From DAIODI01 sp046349255 (GTDB lineage Bacteria; Pseudomonadota; Alphaproteobacteria; Rhizobiales; Aestuariivirgaceae), in contig JAXMCR010000002.1 of NCBI GenBank assembly GCA_046349255.1, positions 620,001-684,000 on the forward strand: a stretch of 64,000 bases of DNA, written 5' to 3'. The number at the start of each line of letters is the position of its first letter. Position 1 is the first letter of the stretch. Both the position numbers and the translations under genes were made by a program. The notes below the pieces were generated by a model. That model did no database searches, was not told the DNA's origin, and saw only the letters and a list, made by a program, of their open reading frames with translations. Of this stretch, positions 16,102 to 24,369 are shown in pieces.

Positions 16102-16134
16102 CGATGCGGGGGCGTGCGCGAAAACGGGTGCGCC

Positions 16135-17049
16135 ATGGGCTTCGTCAACACGATCGACCCCGTGATGGTCACGGTCGCCGGCCACAACATCTACTGGTAC
16201 GGCTTTGCCTACACGTTCGGCTTCCTCGGCATGATCGCGTGGTTCTGGCGGCGGCGCGCCGACCTCGGCTGGACCGCGCGCGAGGTCGTTGAGGCGAGCA
16301 TCGTCTTCATCGTCCTCATCCTCGCCGGCGGCCGCCTGTTCGAAGTCGCCGTGTACGAGCGGGACTGGTATCGCGACCATCTCGCCGACATCCCGAAGCT
16401 CTGGACGGGCGGCATGGCGACCCATGGCCTCCTGCTCGGCGCGGTGACGGCAGCGGCCATCGTCTCGCGCTGGACAAAGGTTCCCCTCCTGAAGATCCTC
16501 GACATCTCAACCGTCGCCGCGGCGTTCCTGTTCGGCGTCGGGCGAATCGGCAATTTCATCGAGGGTGGCGTCATCGGCACCGTCACCACGATGCCCTGGG
16601 GCGTGAAGCTGCCGGACGTCGAGGGCTTCCGGCATCCCGTATCGCTGTACGATGGGCTGAAGAACCTGCTGCTCGTCCCCGTGCTCATCGCCGTCTTGCG
16701 GCGCTGGCCCGCCGGCCGTGGCGTCGCGACCGCCGTGTTTCTCGCCGGCTACGGCGGCCTGCGGTTCCTCGTCGATCAGTTCCGGGACTACGAGTCTGCG
16801 CTGTGGGGCATGGGGCCGGGCCAGTGGTTCAATCTCGCGATGGCCGCCTTTGGCCTCGTGATGCTCCTCGTCTGCCTGAAGAGGCCGCGGGCGGCGGACC
16901 GAACCGCAGTACCGCCACGCCCTGCGCCGGCCTCCGCCGTTTCAGTCGTGGTGCTTGCAGCGCTCGTCCTGTTGCCCCTGTCGATCCCGACGAGCTGGAC
17001 GCGCGACTACATCAATCAGAAGCGCGCGAGCACGACGACAGCGCCCTAG
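16135..17049 (+). CDS. Lgt-like prolipoprotein diacylglyceryl transferase homologue, diverged active site
   Basis: 304 residues, about seven transmembrane segments. It clearly belongs to the Lgt family: NTIDPVMV then YWYGFAY at the start, GGMATHG (H103 equivalent of E. coli), GRIGNFIEGG, FRHPVSLYDG, and GYGGLRFLVDQFRDYE. Compared with the usual GRxxNFxNxE-type signature, the Asn is Glu and the conserved Glu (E151 in E. coli) is Gly. The E243 equivalent is Asp. Lgt adds diacylglycerol to lipoprotein cysteines; these changes suggest a weakened or altered reaction. ATG 16135 fits the family N-terminus; GTG 16114 is possible. It heads a run with a methyltransferase and an ATP-grasp gene. Confidence 0.75.
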   Translation: MGFVNTIDPVMVTVAGHNIYWYGFAYTFGFLGMIAWFWRRRADLGWTAREVVEASIVFIVLILAGGRLFEVAVYERDWYRDHLADIPKLWTGGMATHGLLLGAVTAAAIVSRWTKVPLLKILDISTVAAAFLFGVGRIGNFIEGGVIGTVTTMPWGVKLPDVEGFRHPVSLYDGLKNLLLVPVLIAVLRRWPAGRGVATAVFLAGYGGLRFLVDQFRDYESALWGMGPGQWFNLAMAAFGLVMLLVCLKRPRAADRTAVPPRPAPASAVSVVVLAALVLLPLSIPTSWTRDYINQKRASTTTAP

Positions 17050-17104
17050 AGCCGATTGCAGCCGCGTGATACAGACCCGTTCGACACGTCGAGCGAGCCC
17101 CCAC

Positions 17105-17890
17105 GTGAACCACTGGCAGAATTATCACAAGCGCTGGTCGGCGCTCGGGCCGCCGCAGCGCCCGAACCCCGAAGCGGTCGCGACACTGCACCGCCTCGTC
17201 GGACGTCCGCGCGGCCCTGTGCTCGTGCTGGGGGTCACGCCGGAAGTGGCAGGCGCGTTCGACGTCGTGACGGCCGTCGACAAGAACCGCGGGATGATCG
17301 ACGGCGTCTGGCCCGGCGACACCGAGACGAAGCGCGCGATCGAGGCCGACTGGCTGACGGTCGATCTTCCGGCCGGGGGTTTCACTGCGGTGGTCGGCGA
17401 CGGAAGCCTCAACTCGGTTCCGACGCTCGACGATGCCCGCGTCGTGCTCGCGCGTGCCTTCATGTTCCTGAGGCCTGGCGGTCGCTTCGCCTGCCGCGTC
17501 TATGCTCGACCGGACGATCCGTTTACGGAAGAGCTGCTGATCGACACGCTGCTGCGGCCCGCCACCATCGGCTTTCACGCGTTCAAGTGGATGCTCGCGA
17601 TGAACGTCGCCGAGAGCGAAGGCGCTTCCGTGCCTGTCGCGCGGCTGCTCGAACGCTTCGAGGAACTTTCGCCCGATCGCGAGCTCACGAGCCGGCGCAC
17701 CGGGTGGCCGCGAACTGCGATCGATACCGTTGACGCCTATCGGGACTCGCCCGTGCGCTACTGCTTTCCGAGCCGGACGGAGTTTCTCGCCATGATCCCG
17801 CGGGGCGCGGCGGGCGTCGCCTTCGAGCCGTCGGGCACCTACGACCTCGCGGCCTGCTGTCCGACGCTCACCTTCTCGAAGCCGGTCTGA
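17105..17890 (+). CDS. Class I SAM-dependent methyltransferase
   Basis: 261 residues. Motif I reads VLVLGVTPEVAG (a modified glycine loop), then VVTAVDKNRGMI with the acidic ribose contact. GGFTAVVGDGSLNSVP and FMFLRPGGRFACRVY are motifs II/III. The C-terminal half is a helical cap (FHAFKWMLAMNVAE) that probably binds the acceptor. The start is GTG 17105; the ribosome site is weak. It lies four bases from the ATP-grasp gene and 55 bp after the Lgt-like gene. The substrate is unknown. Confidence 0.75.
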   Translation: MNHWQNYHKRWSALGPPQRPNPEAVATLHRLVGRPRGPVLVLGVTPEVAGAFDVVTAVDKNRGMIDGVWPGDTETKRAIEADWLTVDLPAGGFTAVVGDGSLNSVPTLDDARVVLARAFMFLRPGGRFACRVYARPDDPFTEELLIDTLLRPATIGFHAFKWMLAMNVAESEGASVPVARLLERFEELSPDRELTSRRTGWPRTAIDTVDAYRDSPVRYCFPSRTEFLAMIPRGAAGVAFEPSGTYDLAACCPTLTFSKPV

Positions 17891-17894
17891 ATCC

Positions 17895-18893
17895 GTGGGG
17901 GAGAAGCGCTATACGCTCGTCGTGATCCACCGCGGGCCAGAGTACGAGCGCGACTTCGCAGACATCGCCGAGATCATCGCGACCATCGCTCCCGACATCG
18001 ACTGCTACAAGGGAGCCTTCGACACGCTCGTGCGCCTGCCGCCGGATGCCTGGGAGCGTCCCGCGCTCGTCGTCGCGCTCAACCCGACGTTCAAGCTCGC
18101 AGTCCCGCGCGGCGCCGTCTTGAAGTCTCGGCAGATACCGAAACTCGGGCAGCTCGACGTCGCTCGCGCTGCGGGGATCGCCACGCCGCCGGCCATGCCG
18201 TTCCGTCCCGGCATGAAGCTCGATCCGATCCTGTTCGGCGAGTTCGTCGTCACCAAGCCGATGAGCGTCCATCTCACCTCGCGCAGCGACGGCATCCAAC
18301 TCTTTCGCCGTCGACGGCTCGAAGCAATGATTCCTGCGGATTTCCCGCGCGATCACCCGGCGCTGATCGACCCGCGCGGGTGCATCGTGCAGCGCTACAT
18401 CGATTGCGGCACGTACCCGAGCTACATCCGCGTTGTGATGTTCGCCGGCGAGCCCATCTACGCCGCCACCGGTTACCTGGACGTGCCGCGTCCGCCCCTG
18501 ACCTCTCCCGACGCCGTGATCGAGCAGGCGGTCATCGCGATCCAGGGCGCCGGCACCCGCAAACGGCAATGGGGCGCCGAGGCGGACGCCTACGTCATGG
18601 CACGGAATGTCGCGGAGGCCTTTGCCGACGTGCCGCTGCTGGCGGTCGACCTGATGCGGGAGGAGAAGTCTGGCAAGCTCTACTTCCTCGAATGCAATCC
18701 CGGCGGCAACACGTGGCTGTTCTCCTCGAACCAGCCGGGCCAGGTGAAGATGCGCCTGATGCTGGGCGATGCACACATCAATGACGAGAAATCGGCGCTC
18801 GAACTCGCGCGCCGCCGCATGATCGACCACAACGACGCCTTCAACATGGCGGCCAAGGGTCTGGTGTCGAAGACACGAGCGCTCGCCACCTGA
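17895..18893 (+). CDS. ATP-grasp domain protein
   Basis: 332 residues. The ATP-grasp core is recognisable from residue ~110: FVVTKPMSVHLTSRSDG (first ATP lysine), IVQRYIDCGTYPSYIRVVMF, and the metal-binding end LYFLECNPGGNTWLFSS (Glu and Asn). The N-terminal pre-ATP-grasp part (RYTLVVIHRGPEYERDF) and the basic stretch VPRGAVLKSRQIPKLGQLD are less conserved. Such enzymes activate a carboxylate by phosphorylation and join it to an amine or thiol. GTG 17895 follows the methyltransferase stop by four bases, so they are co-translated. With the methyltransferase and Lgt-like gene it may modify a peptide or lipid; this is inference. Confidence 0.75.
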   Translation: MGEKRYTLVVIHRGPEYERDFADIAEIIATIAPDIDCYKGAFDTLVRLPPDAWERPALVVALNPTFKLAVPRGAVLKSRQIPKLGQLDVARAAGIATPPAMPFRPGMKLDPILFGEFVVTKPMSVHLTSRSDGIQLFRRRRLEAMIPADFPRDHPALIDPRGCIVQRYIDCGTYPSYIRVVMFAGEPIYAATGYLDVPRPPLTSPDAVIEQAVIAIQGAGTRKRQWGAEADAYVMARNVAEAFADVPLLAVDLMREEKSGKLYFLECNPGGNTWLFSSNQPGQVKMRLMLGDAHINDEKSALELARRRMIDHNDAFNMAAKGLVSKTRALAT

Positions 18894-18913
18894 AGGAAAC
18901 CAACTCGGGCCGG

Positions 18914-18941
18914 TGGCGTTGCCCTCACGACAGCAACGCCA
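18914..18941. promoter_or_regulatory. Perfect 9-bp inverted repeat before the copper-storage gene
   Basis: TGGCGTTGC (18914-18922) and GCAACGCCA (18933-18941) with a 10-bp spacer, 15 bp before ATG 18957. There is no T-run, so an operator (for instance for a copper-responsive repressor) or an mRNA hairpin that masks translation is more likely than a terminator. An imperfect EcfG-like element (GGAAAC, 16 bp, CGTT) at 18895-18920 overlaps the left arm. Confidence 0.5.
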
Positions 18942-18956
18942 ATCATGAGGCTCGCC

Positions 18957-19361
18957 ATGACCCAGACCCAGGAAATGATCGCCTCCCACCCCGACGTGAA
19001 GGGGAACACGAACGATCCTCTGATCGCCTGCATCGAAGCCTGCTTCGCCTGCGCGCAGGCCTGCGTCTCCTGCGCCGACGCGTGCCTCGCCGAGGACATG
19101 GTGCGCGATCTTCGCCAGTGCATCCGCTTCAACGAGGACTGCGCCGACCTCTGCCTCGCCGCCGGACGGCTCGCCATCCGCCGCACCGGCAACAACGAGG
19201 ACACGATCATGGCGGCGCTCGAGGCCTGCTCGCTCGCCTGCGAACTGTGCGCGGCCGAGTGCGAGAAGCACGCCGACCGGCACGAGCACTGCCGCATCTG
19301 CGCCGAAAGCTGCCGGACCTGCGAAGACGCCTGCAACCAGGCCGTCGATTCGATGCAGTGA
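18957..19361 (+). CDS. Four-helix-bundle copper-storage protein (Csp-like, cytosolic)
   Basis: 134 residues with 18 cysteines in repeated CxxxC and CxxC spacing (ACIEACFACAQACVSCADAC; LEACSLACELCAAEC; HCRICAESCRTCEDAC) plus a few histidines. This is the layout of the DUF326 copper-storage proteins, which bind many Cu(I) ions inside a four-helix bundle. There is no Tat or Sec signal, so it resembles the cytosolic Csp3 class. GAGG 8 bp upstream favours ATG 18957 over ATG 18945. The DUF3072 gene follows after one base. Confidence 0.85.
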   Translation: MTQTQEMIASHPDVKGNTNDPLIACIEACFACAQACVSCADACLAEDMVRDLRQCIRFNEDCADLCLAAGRLAIRRTGNNEDTIMAALEACSLACELCAAECEKHADRHEHCRICAESCRTCEDACNQAVDSMQ

Positions 19362-19362
19362 C

Positions 19363-19593
19363 ATGGCCGAGCGCGATAAGACGGCCGGCACGGAACCGGC
19401 GCACGGATCGAACCTGAAGAAGGACCCAGACGCGTGGCTCTCTGGCGATGACCCGATGACGGACGCGCAGGCGTCCTACCTCAGAACCCTTGCCGACCAG
19501 GCGAACGAGCCAGACGCCTTCGAGGATCGCCTCACGAAGGCGGAAGCCTCGAAGCGGATCGATGCCCTGAAGCACAAGCTGGGGCTCGACTAG
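19363..19593 (+). CDS. DUF3072 domain protein
   Basis: 76 residues, hydrophilic. The core DPMTDAQASYLRTLADQA and then LTKAEASKRIDALKHKLGLD define DUF3072. The MTxxQAxYLxxL part resembles a small DNA- or protein-binding helix pair, but no function is known. It starts one base after the copper-storage gene stop, so it is co-expressed with it. Confidence 0.85.
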   Translation: MAERDKTAGTEPAHGSNLKKDPDAWLSGDDPMTDAQASYLRTLADQANEPDAFEDRLTKAEASKRIDALKHKLGLD

Positions 19594-19595
19594 CA

Positions 19596-19621
19596 AACGG
19601 GGGCCTCGATGGGCCCCCGTT
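19596..19621. terminator. Bidirectional terminator hairpin
   Basis: Perfect 10-bp stem (19596-19605 with 19612-19621), 6-base loop, between the convergent DUF3072 and DoxX genes. Only short T tracts flank it. Confidence 0.75.
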
Positions 19622-19644
19622 CGCAACGTTGGTGGAGGGTCCGT

Positions 19645-20073
19645 TCAGGCGCGGGCCGTGGCGGTGCGCGGGCTCGCAAGGTTCGAGCCGAGTGCAAAGG
19701 CGCCGTCGCCGAGCAGCGCCTGCGCAACGAGGGCGACCGTCCAGAACGCGGGATACTCCCAGCCGCCGTTGGCGCTCGAGAACACCCAGCCGTTGCCGAG
19801 GTGCTGCAGCGTCGCGCCGATCAGGATCGGCAGCGCGAGGATCGCCACATAGCGGGTCCACACGCCGAGCATCAGCGCGATGCCGCCGAAGATCTCGCCG
19901 AAGATGACGAGGTAGGCGAAGAAGCCGGGATAGCCGATCGACTCGAAGTAGCCGACGGTGCCGGCGAAGCCGAACGTCAGAACCTTCAGGAAGAAGCCGT
20001 GCGCGAACAGCATCAAGCCGAGGCTTACACGGAGGAGGAAAGCGCCGTAGGGCGCGGTGCGGGTATCGATCAT
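19645..20073 (-). CDS. DoxX family membrane protein
   Basis: 142 residues, four transmembrane helices: GAFLLRVSLGLMLFAHGFF, then a glycine-rich loop GFAGTVGYFESIGYPGFFAY, then EIFGGIALMLGVWTRYVAI and FWTVALVAQALLGDGAF. Standard DoxX/YphA architecture, associated with redox stress or small-molecule oxidation. ATG 20073 has GGAG upstream. It is divergent from a LysR regulator that probably controls it. Confidence 0.85.
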   Translation of the reverse strand: MIDTRTAPYGAFLLRVSLGLMLFAHGFFLKVLTFGFAGTVGYFESIGYPGFFAYLVIFGEIFGGIALMLGVWTRYVAILALPILIGATLQHLGNGWVFSSANGGWEYPAFWTVALVAQALLGDGAFALGSNLASPRTATARA

Positions 20074-20158
20074 GAGAAGTCTCCAGGGAACAGCGAGGGT
20101 GAACAGGCGCTTCCATTTGAGCGAAACACAGGAGTTTGAAAATCGGTCGATCTGGAAT

Positions 20159-20174
20159 ATCAGTTCCAACTGAT
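20159..20174. promoter_or_regulatory. LysR operator between doxX and lysR
   Basis: Perfect palindrome ATCAGTT-CC-AACTGAT, 20 bp before the LysR start and 85 bp before the DoxX start, the usual place for a LysR-type binding site that also autoregulates. Confidence 0.6.
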
Positions 20175-20193
20175 GGTTTGAAATGAGGCGCCG

Positions 20194-21105
20194 ATGCTCG
20201 ACCGCATCACGGGACTCCAGGTGTTTTCGCGCGTCGCGGCGCTGGGCAGCCTGTCCGCCGCCGCCCGGGCGCTCGGCATGTCGCAGACGATGGCGACGAA
20301 GCACATCGCGGCGCTGGAGGCGCGGCTCGGCACGAAGCTCCTGCACCGCACGACGCGCCGCCTCAACCTCACCGAGGCGGGGCGCGACTACCTCGACTCG
20401 GTCGACCGCATCCTCGCCGACCTTGCCGAGGCCGACGGTCGGGCGTCGGTCGCGGCGGCGGAAGTGGGTGGGCTGCTCCGGCTCAACGTGCCGGTGTCAT
20501 TCGGCCTGCACGAGGTTGCGCCGCTGCTTCCGGACCTGATCGCCAGACACCCCGCGCTCGAGGTGGATCTCGGCCTGAACGACCGCCACGTGGACCTGAT
20601 CGAGGAGGGTTGGGACCTCGTGGTGCGCATCGGCTCGATGCGCGATTCGACCATGGTGGCGAAGAAGCTCGCGCCCTGCAGCACCGTGGTGTGCGCGTCA
20701 CCCGCCTACATCGAGCGGCACGGGCGGCCGCGCACGGTGGCGGACCTCCGCCACCACAACTGCCTCGGCTACACGCTGTCGCGGTCGGGCGGCGCGAACC
20801 GCTGGCCGTTCGGCCGCGAGGGTACGATCAGCGTGCCGGTGAAGGGCTCGATCGTGGCGAGCAACGGCGAGGCGCTGACGGTGGCGGCACTCGCCGGCCA
20901 CGGCATCATCTACCACCCGGTGTTCCTCGTGTACCGCGATCTCGCCGCGGGCAGGCTCGTCCCGCTCGACCTCGACCACCCGACGACGCCGCTCGCCGGG
21001 GTGTTCGCGGCCTACCCGGCCGACCGCCGCCCGCCGGCGAAGGTGCGGGCGACGATCGATTTCCTGGCGGAACGGTTCGGTCCCGTCCCGCCGTGGGAGC
21101 GCTAG
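20194..21105 (+). CDS. LysR-family transcriptional regulator
   Basis: 303 residues. N-terminal winged helix: FSRVAALGSLSAAARALGMS, TMATKHIAALEARLGTKLLH and RTTRRLNLTEAG. The C-terminal periplasmic-binding-like effector domain starts at about residue 90 (LLRLNVPVSFGLHEVAP). It is of the group that often controls a divergent DoxX or oxidoreductase gene. It probably represses doxX until an aromatic or quinone-type inducer binds; the inducer is not known. Confidence 0.9.
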   Translation: MLDRITGLQVFSRVAALGSLSAAARALGMSQTMATKHIAALEARLGTKLLHRTTRRLNLTEAGRDYLDSVDRILADLAEADGRASVAAAEVGGLLRLNVPVSFGLHEVAPLLPDLIARHPALEVDLGLNDRHVDLIEEGWDLVVRIGSMRDSTMVAKKLAPCSTVVCASPAYIERHGRPRTVADLRHHNCLGYTLSRSGGANRWPFGREGTISVPVKGSIVASNGEALTVAALAGHGIIYHPVFLVYRDLAAGRLVPLDLDHPTTPLAGVFAAYPADRRPPAKVRATIDFLAERFGPVPPWER

Positions 21106-21257
21106 CAGCGCAGCACGCGGCCGCCGCACACGGAACATCGGCCCAGGCGCTCGTCTCCGTTGTGGCGAATGTCACGCGGACGGGCACGAACTGGTGTATG
21201 GTTACCGCCGCCGGGAGGAACAACATCCGCCAGCGTGCGGGGAACGGAGGACGTCGA

Positions 21258-21692
21258 ATGGCTGCCGGGAAAAACCACAAGGGGCGCTGCTTTTGCGGCG
21301 CGGTCGAATTCACCGTCACGGGCGATCCCGTGATGATGGGCTATTGCCACTGCGGCGACTGCCGCCTGTGGTCGGCAGGGCCGATCAACGCCTTCACCAT
21401 CTGGCAGCCCGATCAGTTCAAGGTGACCAAGGGCGCCGAAAAGATCGGCATGTACGCCAAGACCGACAAGACGCACCGCAAGTACTGCAAGGCGTGCGGC
21501 GGCCACGTGTACGCCGATCACCCGCTCTGGAACCTGGTCGACGTGTTCGCGGGCGCCATGCCCGGCTTCCCGTTCAAGGCGCAGGTGCACCTCAACTACC
21601 AGGAGACGGTGCTGCCGATGAAGGACGGCCTCCCGAAGCAGCGCGACTTCCCGAAGGAAGTCGGCGGCACTGGCGAATTGATCGCCGAATAG
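21258..21692 (+). CDS. GFA family (glutathione-dependent formaldehyde-activating-like) protein
   Basis: 144 residues. The zinc-binding cysteines are all present: GRCFCGAVEF, YCHCGDCRLWS and RKYCKACGGHVYAD, the CENP-V/GFA fold. The product is likely a cytoplasmic zinc protein; GFA enzymes speed the formation of S-hydroxymethylglutathione, but many homologues have other roles. GGAACGGAGG precedes ATG 21258. MgtA follows on the same strand after 17 bp. Confidence 0.85.
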   Translation: MAAGKNHKGRCFCGAVEFTVTGDPVMMGYCHCGDCRLWSAGPINAFTIWQPDQFKVTKGAEKIGMYAKTDKTHRKYCKACGGHVYADHPLWNLVDVFAGAMPGFPFKAQVHLNYQETVLPMKDGLPKQRDFPKEVGGTGELIAE

Positions 21693-21709
21693 GCGTATGA
21701 TCGGGGGCC

Positions 21710-24283
21710 ATGGCGGCCCCCGACCTCTCCGCGCTGGCGCGCGCCCCGCTCGACGCGCTGCTGACGGACCTCGACACGACGCGCGACGGCCTGACCGAGA
21801 CCGAGGCCGCCGCCCGGCTTGAGCGCGTCGGCCCGAACGTCGTTGCCCGCGAGCGCGGACCGACCGTCTGGCAGGAACTTCTCGGCCGCACGCTCAACCC
21901 GCTCAACGCGCTGCTCGTCACGCTGGCGCTCGTCTCGTGGTCGACGGGCGATGTCCGCGCCGCCGTCGTCATCCTCTTCATGGTGGTCCTGAGCGTCGGC
22001 CTCGCCTTCGTGCAGGAGCACCGCTCGAACCTCGCCGCGGCGAAACTCCAGGCGATGGTGAAGACGCATGCGACCGTCTCCCGCAGCCGCGACCATGCCC
22101 CCGCGCAGTGGAGCGAGGAGCCGATCGACCGCCTCGTCCCCGGCGATGTCGTGAAGCTTTCGGCCGGCGACATCATCCCCGCCGACCTCCGCCTGCTTGC
22201 CGCAAAGACGCTGCACGTGAACCAGTCGGCGCTCACGGGTGAGTCGCTCCCCGTCGACAAGGACGCGACGCCGCCCGACGCCGGACCCCGCGAGCCCGCC
22301 GACCTCCAGAACCTCTGCCTCATGGGCACGAGCGTCGTCTCCGGCGCCGGCACGGGCGTCGTGCTGAAGACCGGGCGCGCCACCGCGTTCGGCGCGCTCG
22401 CCGCCGAGACGATCGTCGCCGATGCGCCGACGAGCTTCGACCGCGGCATCGCCTCGTTCACCTGGCTGATGATCCGCTTCATCGCGGTGATGGTGCCGGC
22501 GGTGTTCCTGATCAACGGCCTCACCAAGGGCAACTGGCTCGAGGCGCTCCTGTTCGCCGTCGCCGTCGCCGTCGGCCTGACGCCCGAGATGCTGCCGATG
22601 ATCGTCACCGTGAACCTCGCCAAGGGCGCGATGGCCATGGCGCAGAAGCGCGCCATCGTGAAGCGGCTCTCGGCGATCCAGAACTTCGGCGCGATGGACG
22701 TCCTGTGCACGGACAAGACCGGCACGCTGACGCAGGACAAGGTGGTGCTCCAGTATCACCTCGGCCTCGACGGCGAGGAATCCGAGCGCGTGCTCGAACT
22801 CGCCTACCTCAATAGCTACCACGAGTCGGGCCTGCGCAACCTGCTCGACGAGGCCGTGCTCGCGCACGTGAACCGGCCAGAACACGTGGGCCACATCGCC
22901 GCCTACACCAAGGCCGATGAAATCCCCTTCGACTTCCAGCGCCGGCGCATGTCGGTGGTGCTCGAGGAACCGGGCGGCAGCCACCTCCTCATCTGCAAGG
23001 GCGCGGTCGAGGAAGTGCTCGCCGTGTGCGACCGCTACGAACTCGACGGCAAGACCGGCCCGCTCGATCCCGGCCATCTCGACGCCGCGCAGGCGCTGAT
23101 GGCGAAGCTCAACGGCGAGGGTTTCCGCGTCGTCGCCGTCGCCTACCGCGCGCTTGCGAAACCGCTGCCGCGCTACGACGAGGCAGCCGAAGCCCACCTC
23201 ACGCTCGTCGGCTATATCGCCTTCCTCGACCCGCCGAAGGAAACGGCAGGCGAAGCGATCCGCCTCCTCAAGGAGGCCGGCGTCACGGTGAAGATTCTTA
23301 CCGGCGACAACGACATGATCTCCCGCACCGTCTGCCGCCAGGTCGGACTCGACGTCGGCCGCGTGCTGCTCGGCCGCGACATCGCGACGATGGACGATGC
23401 CGCGCTCACTGCCGCGGCGCAGGAGGCGACCGTCTTCGCGAAGGTCTCGCCCGAGCAGAAGGCGCGCATCATCACGGCGCTCGGCAAGGCCGGGCACACC
23501 GTCGGCTTCCTCGGCGACGGCATCAACGACGGCCCCGCGCTCAAGGCGGCCGACGTCGGCATCTCGGTCGACACGGCGGTCGACGTCGCCAAGGAGTCGG
23601 CCGACATCATCCTGCTGGAGAAGAGCCTCACCATCCTCAAGGACGGCGCGATCGAGGGCCGAAAGGTGTTCGGCAACATCGTGAAGTACATCAAGATGGG
23701 CGCGAGCTCGAACTTCGGGAACATGTTCAGCGTGCTGGGCGCGAGCATCTTCCTGCCGTTCCTGCCGATGCTGCCGATCCAGGTGCTGACCAACAACCTG
23801 CTCTACGACGTCTCGCAGACGGCGATCCCGACCGACACGGTCGATGCCGAGTATCTTGCCGCCCCGCGCCGCTGGGACATTTCCAACCTCGCCCGCTTCG
23901 TCCTCGTCATCGGGCCGATCTCGTCGATCTTCGACTACGTCACCTTCTTCGTGATGCTCTCCGTGTTCGGCGCCTGGACCCGCCCCGGCCTGTTCCAGGC
24001 CGGCTGGTTCGTCGAGTCGATCCTCACGCAGACGCTGATCATCCACATCATCCGCACCGCCCGCATCCCGTTCCTCGAAAGCATCGCGAGCCGCACGATG
24101 ATCTTGACCTCGCTCGCGGTCGTGACGGTCGGCGCCGTGCTCCCCTACACCCCGATCGGCGCAGCCCTCGGCTTCGAGCCGCTACCAAAGCTCTACTGGC
24201 CGATCGTGCTCGCCATCATCGCCGCCTACGCCGTGCTGACGCAGCTGGTGAAGACGTGGTTCGTGCGCCGGTGGGGCATGTGA
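21710..24283 (+). CDS. mgtA: Magnesium-translocating P-type ATPase
   Basis: 857 residues. Inner-membrane P3B-type pump that imports Mg2+. The phosphorylation motif CTDKTGTLT has its aspartate at D335. TGES is in the actuator domain (ALTGESLPVDK), the hinge motif is GDGINDGPAL, and the family-typical LTPEMLPMIVTVNLAKGA lies in the transport helix. The C-terminal block LYDVSQTAIPTDTVD is also MgtA-like. No leader ORF or Mg-sensing leader is visible in the 17 bp to the GFA gene, so it probably shares that gene's transcript, unlike enteric mgtA. Confidence 0.93.
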   Translation: MAAPDLSALARAPLDALLTDLDTTRDGLTETEAAARLERVGPNVVARERGPTVWQELLGRTLNPLNALLVTLALVSWSTGDVRAAVVILFMVVLSVGLAFVQEHRSNLAAAKLQAMVKTHATVSRSRDHAPAQWSEEPIDRLVPGDVVKLSAGDIIPADLRLLAAKTLHVNQSALTGESLPVDKDATPPDAGPREPADLQNLCLMGTSVVSGAGTGVVLKTGRATAFGALAAETIVADAPTSFDRGIASFTWLMIRFIAVMVPAVFLINGLTKGNWLEALLFAVAVAVGLTPEMLPMIVTVNLAKGAMAMAQKRAIVKRLSAIQNFGAMDVLCTDKTGTLTQDKVVLQYHLGLDGEESERVLELAYLNSYHESGLRNLLDEAVLAHVNRPEHVGHIAAYTKADEIPFDFQRRRMSVVLEEPGGSHLLICKGAVEEVLAVCDRYELDGKTGPLDPGHLDAAQALMAKLNGEGFRVVAVAYRALAKPLPRYDEAAEAHLTLVGYIAFLDPPKETAGEAIRLLKEAGVTVKILTGDNDMISRTVCRQVGLDVGRVLLGRDIATMDDAALTAAAQEATVFAKVSPEQKARIITALGKAGHTVGFLGDGINDGPALKAADVGISVDTAVDVAKESADIILLEKSLTILKDGAIEGRKVFGNIVKYIKMGASSNFGNMFSVLGASIFLPFLPMLPIQVLTNNLLYDVSQTAIPTDTVDAEYLAAPRRWDISNLARFVLVIGPISSIFDYVTFFVMLSVFGAWTRPGLFQAGWFVESILTQTLIIHIIRTARIPFLESIASRTMILTSLAVVTVGAVLPYTPIGAALGFEPLPKLYWPIVLAIIAAYAVLTQLVKTWFVRRWGM

Positions 24284-24369
24284 CGGAAAGGCGTTGACCG
24301 CCCGCATCCGGAGTCCGAAACTGGTCCTCGACCATGCACGGATGGCGTCCAACAAATGGGGAGGGCAGC

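Noticed and set aside
16114..16134. GTG 16114 as the Lgt-like start
   Set aside because: ATG 16135 gives the normal family N-terminus, and the predicted transcription start near 16108 would leave only 6 nt before the GTG.
18895..18920. EcfG promoter for the copper-storage gene
   Set aside because: GGAAAC has a mismatch in the -35 and the spacer is 16; kept only as a possibility in the inverted-repeat entry.
21596..24046. 816-codon minus-strand frame opposite mgtA
   Set aside because: Antisense shadow of mgtA; low-complexity charged composition and no ribosome site.
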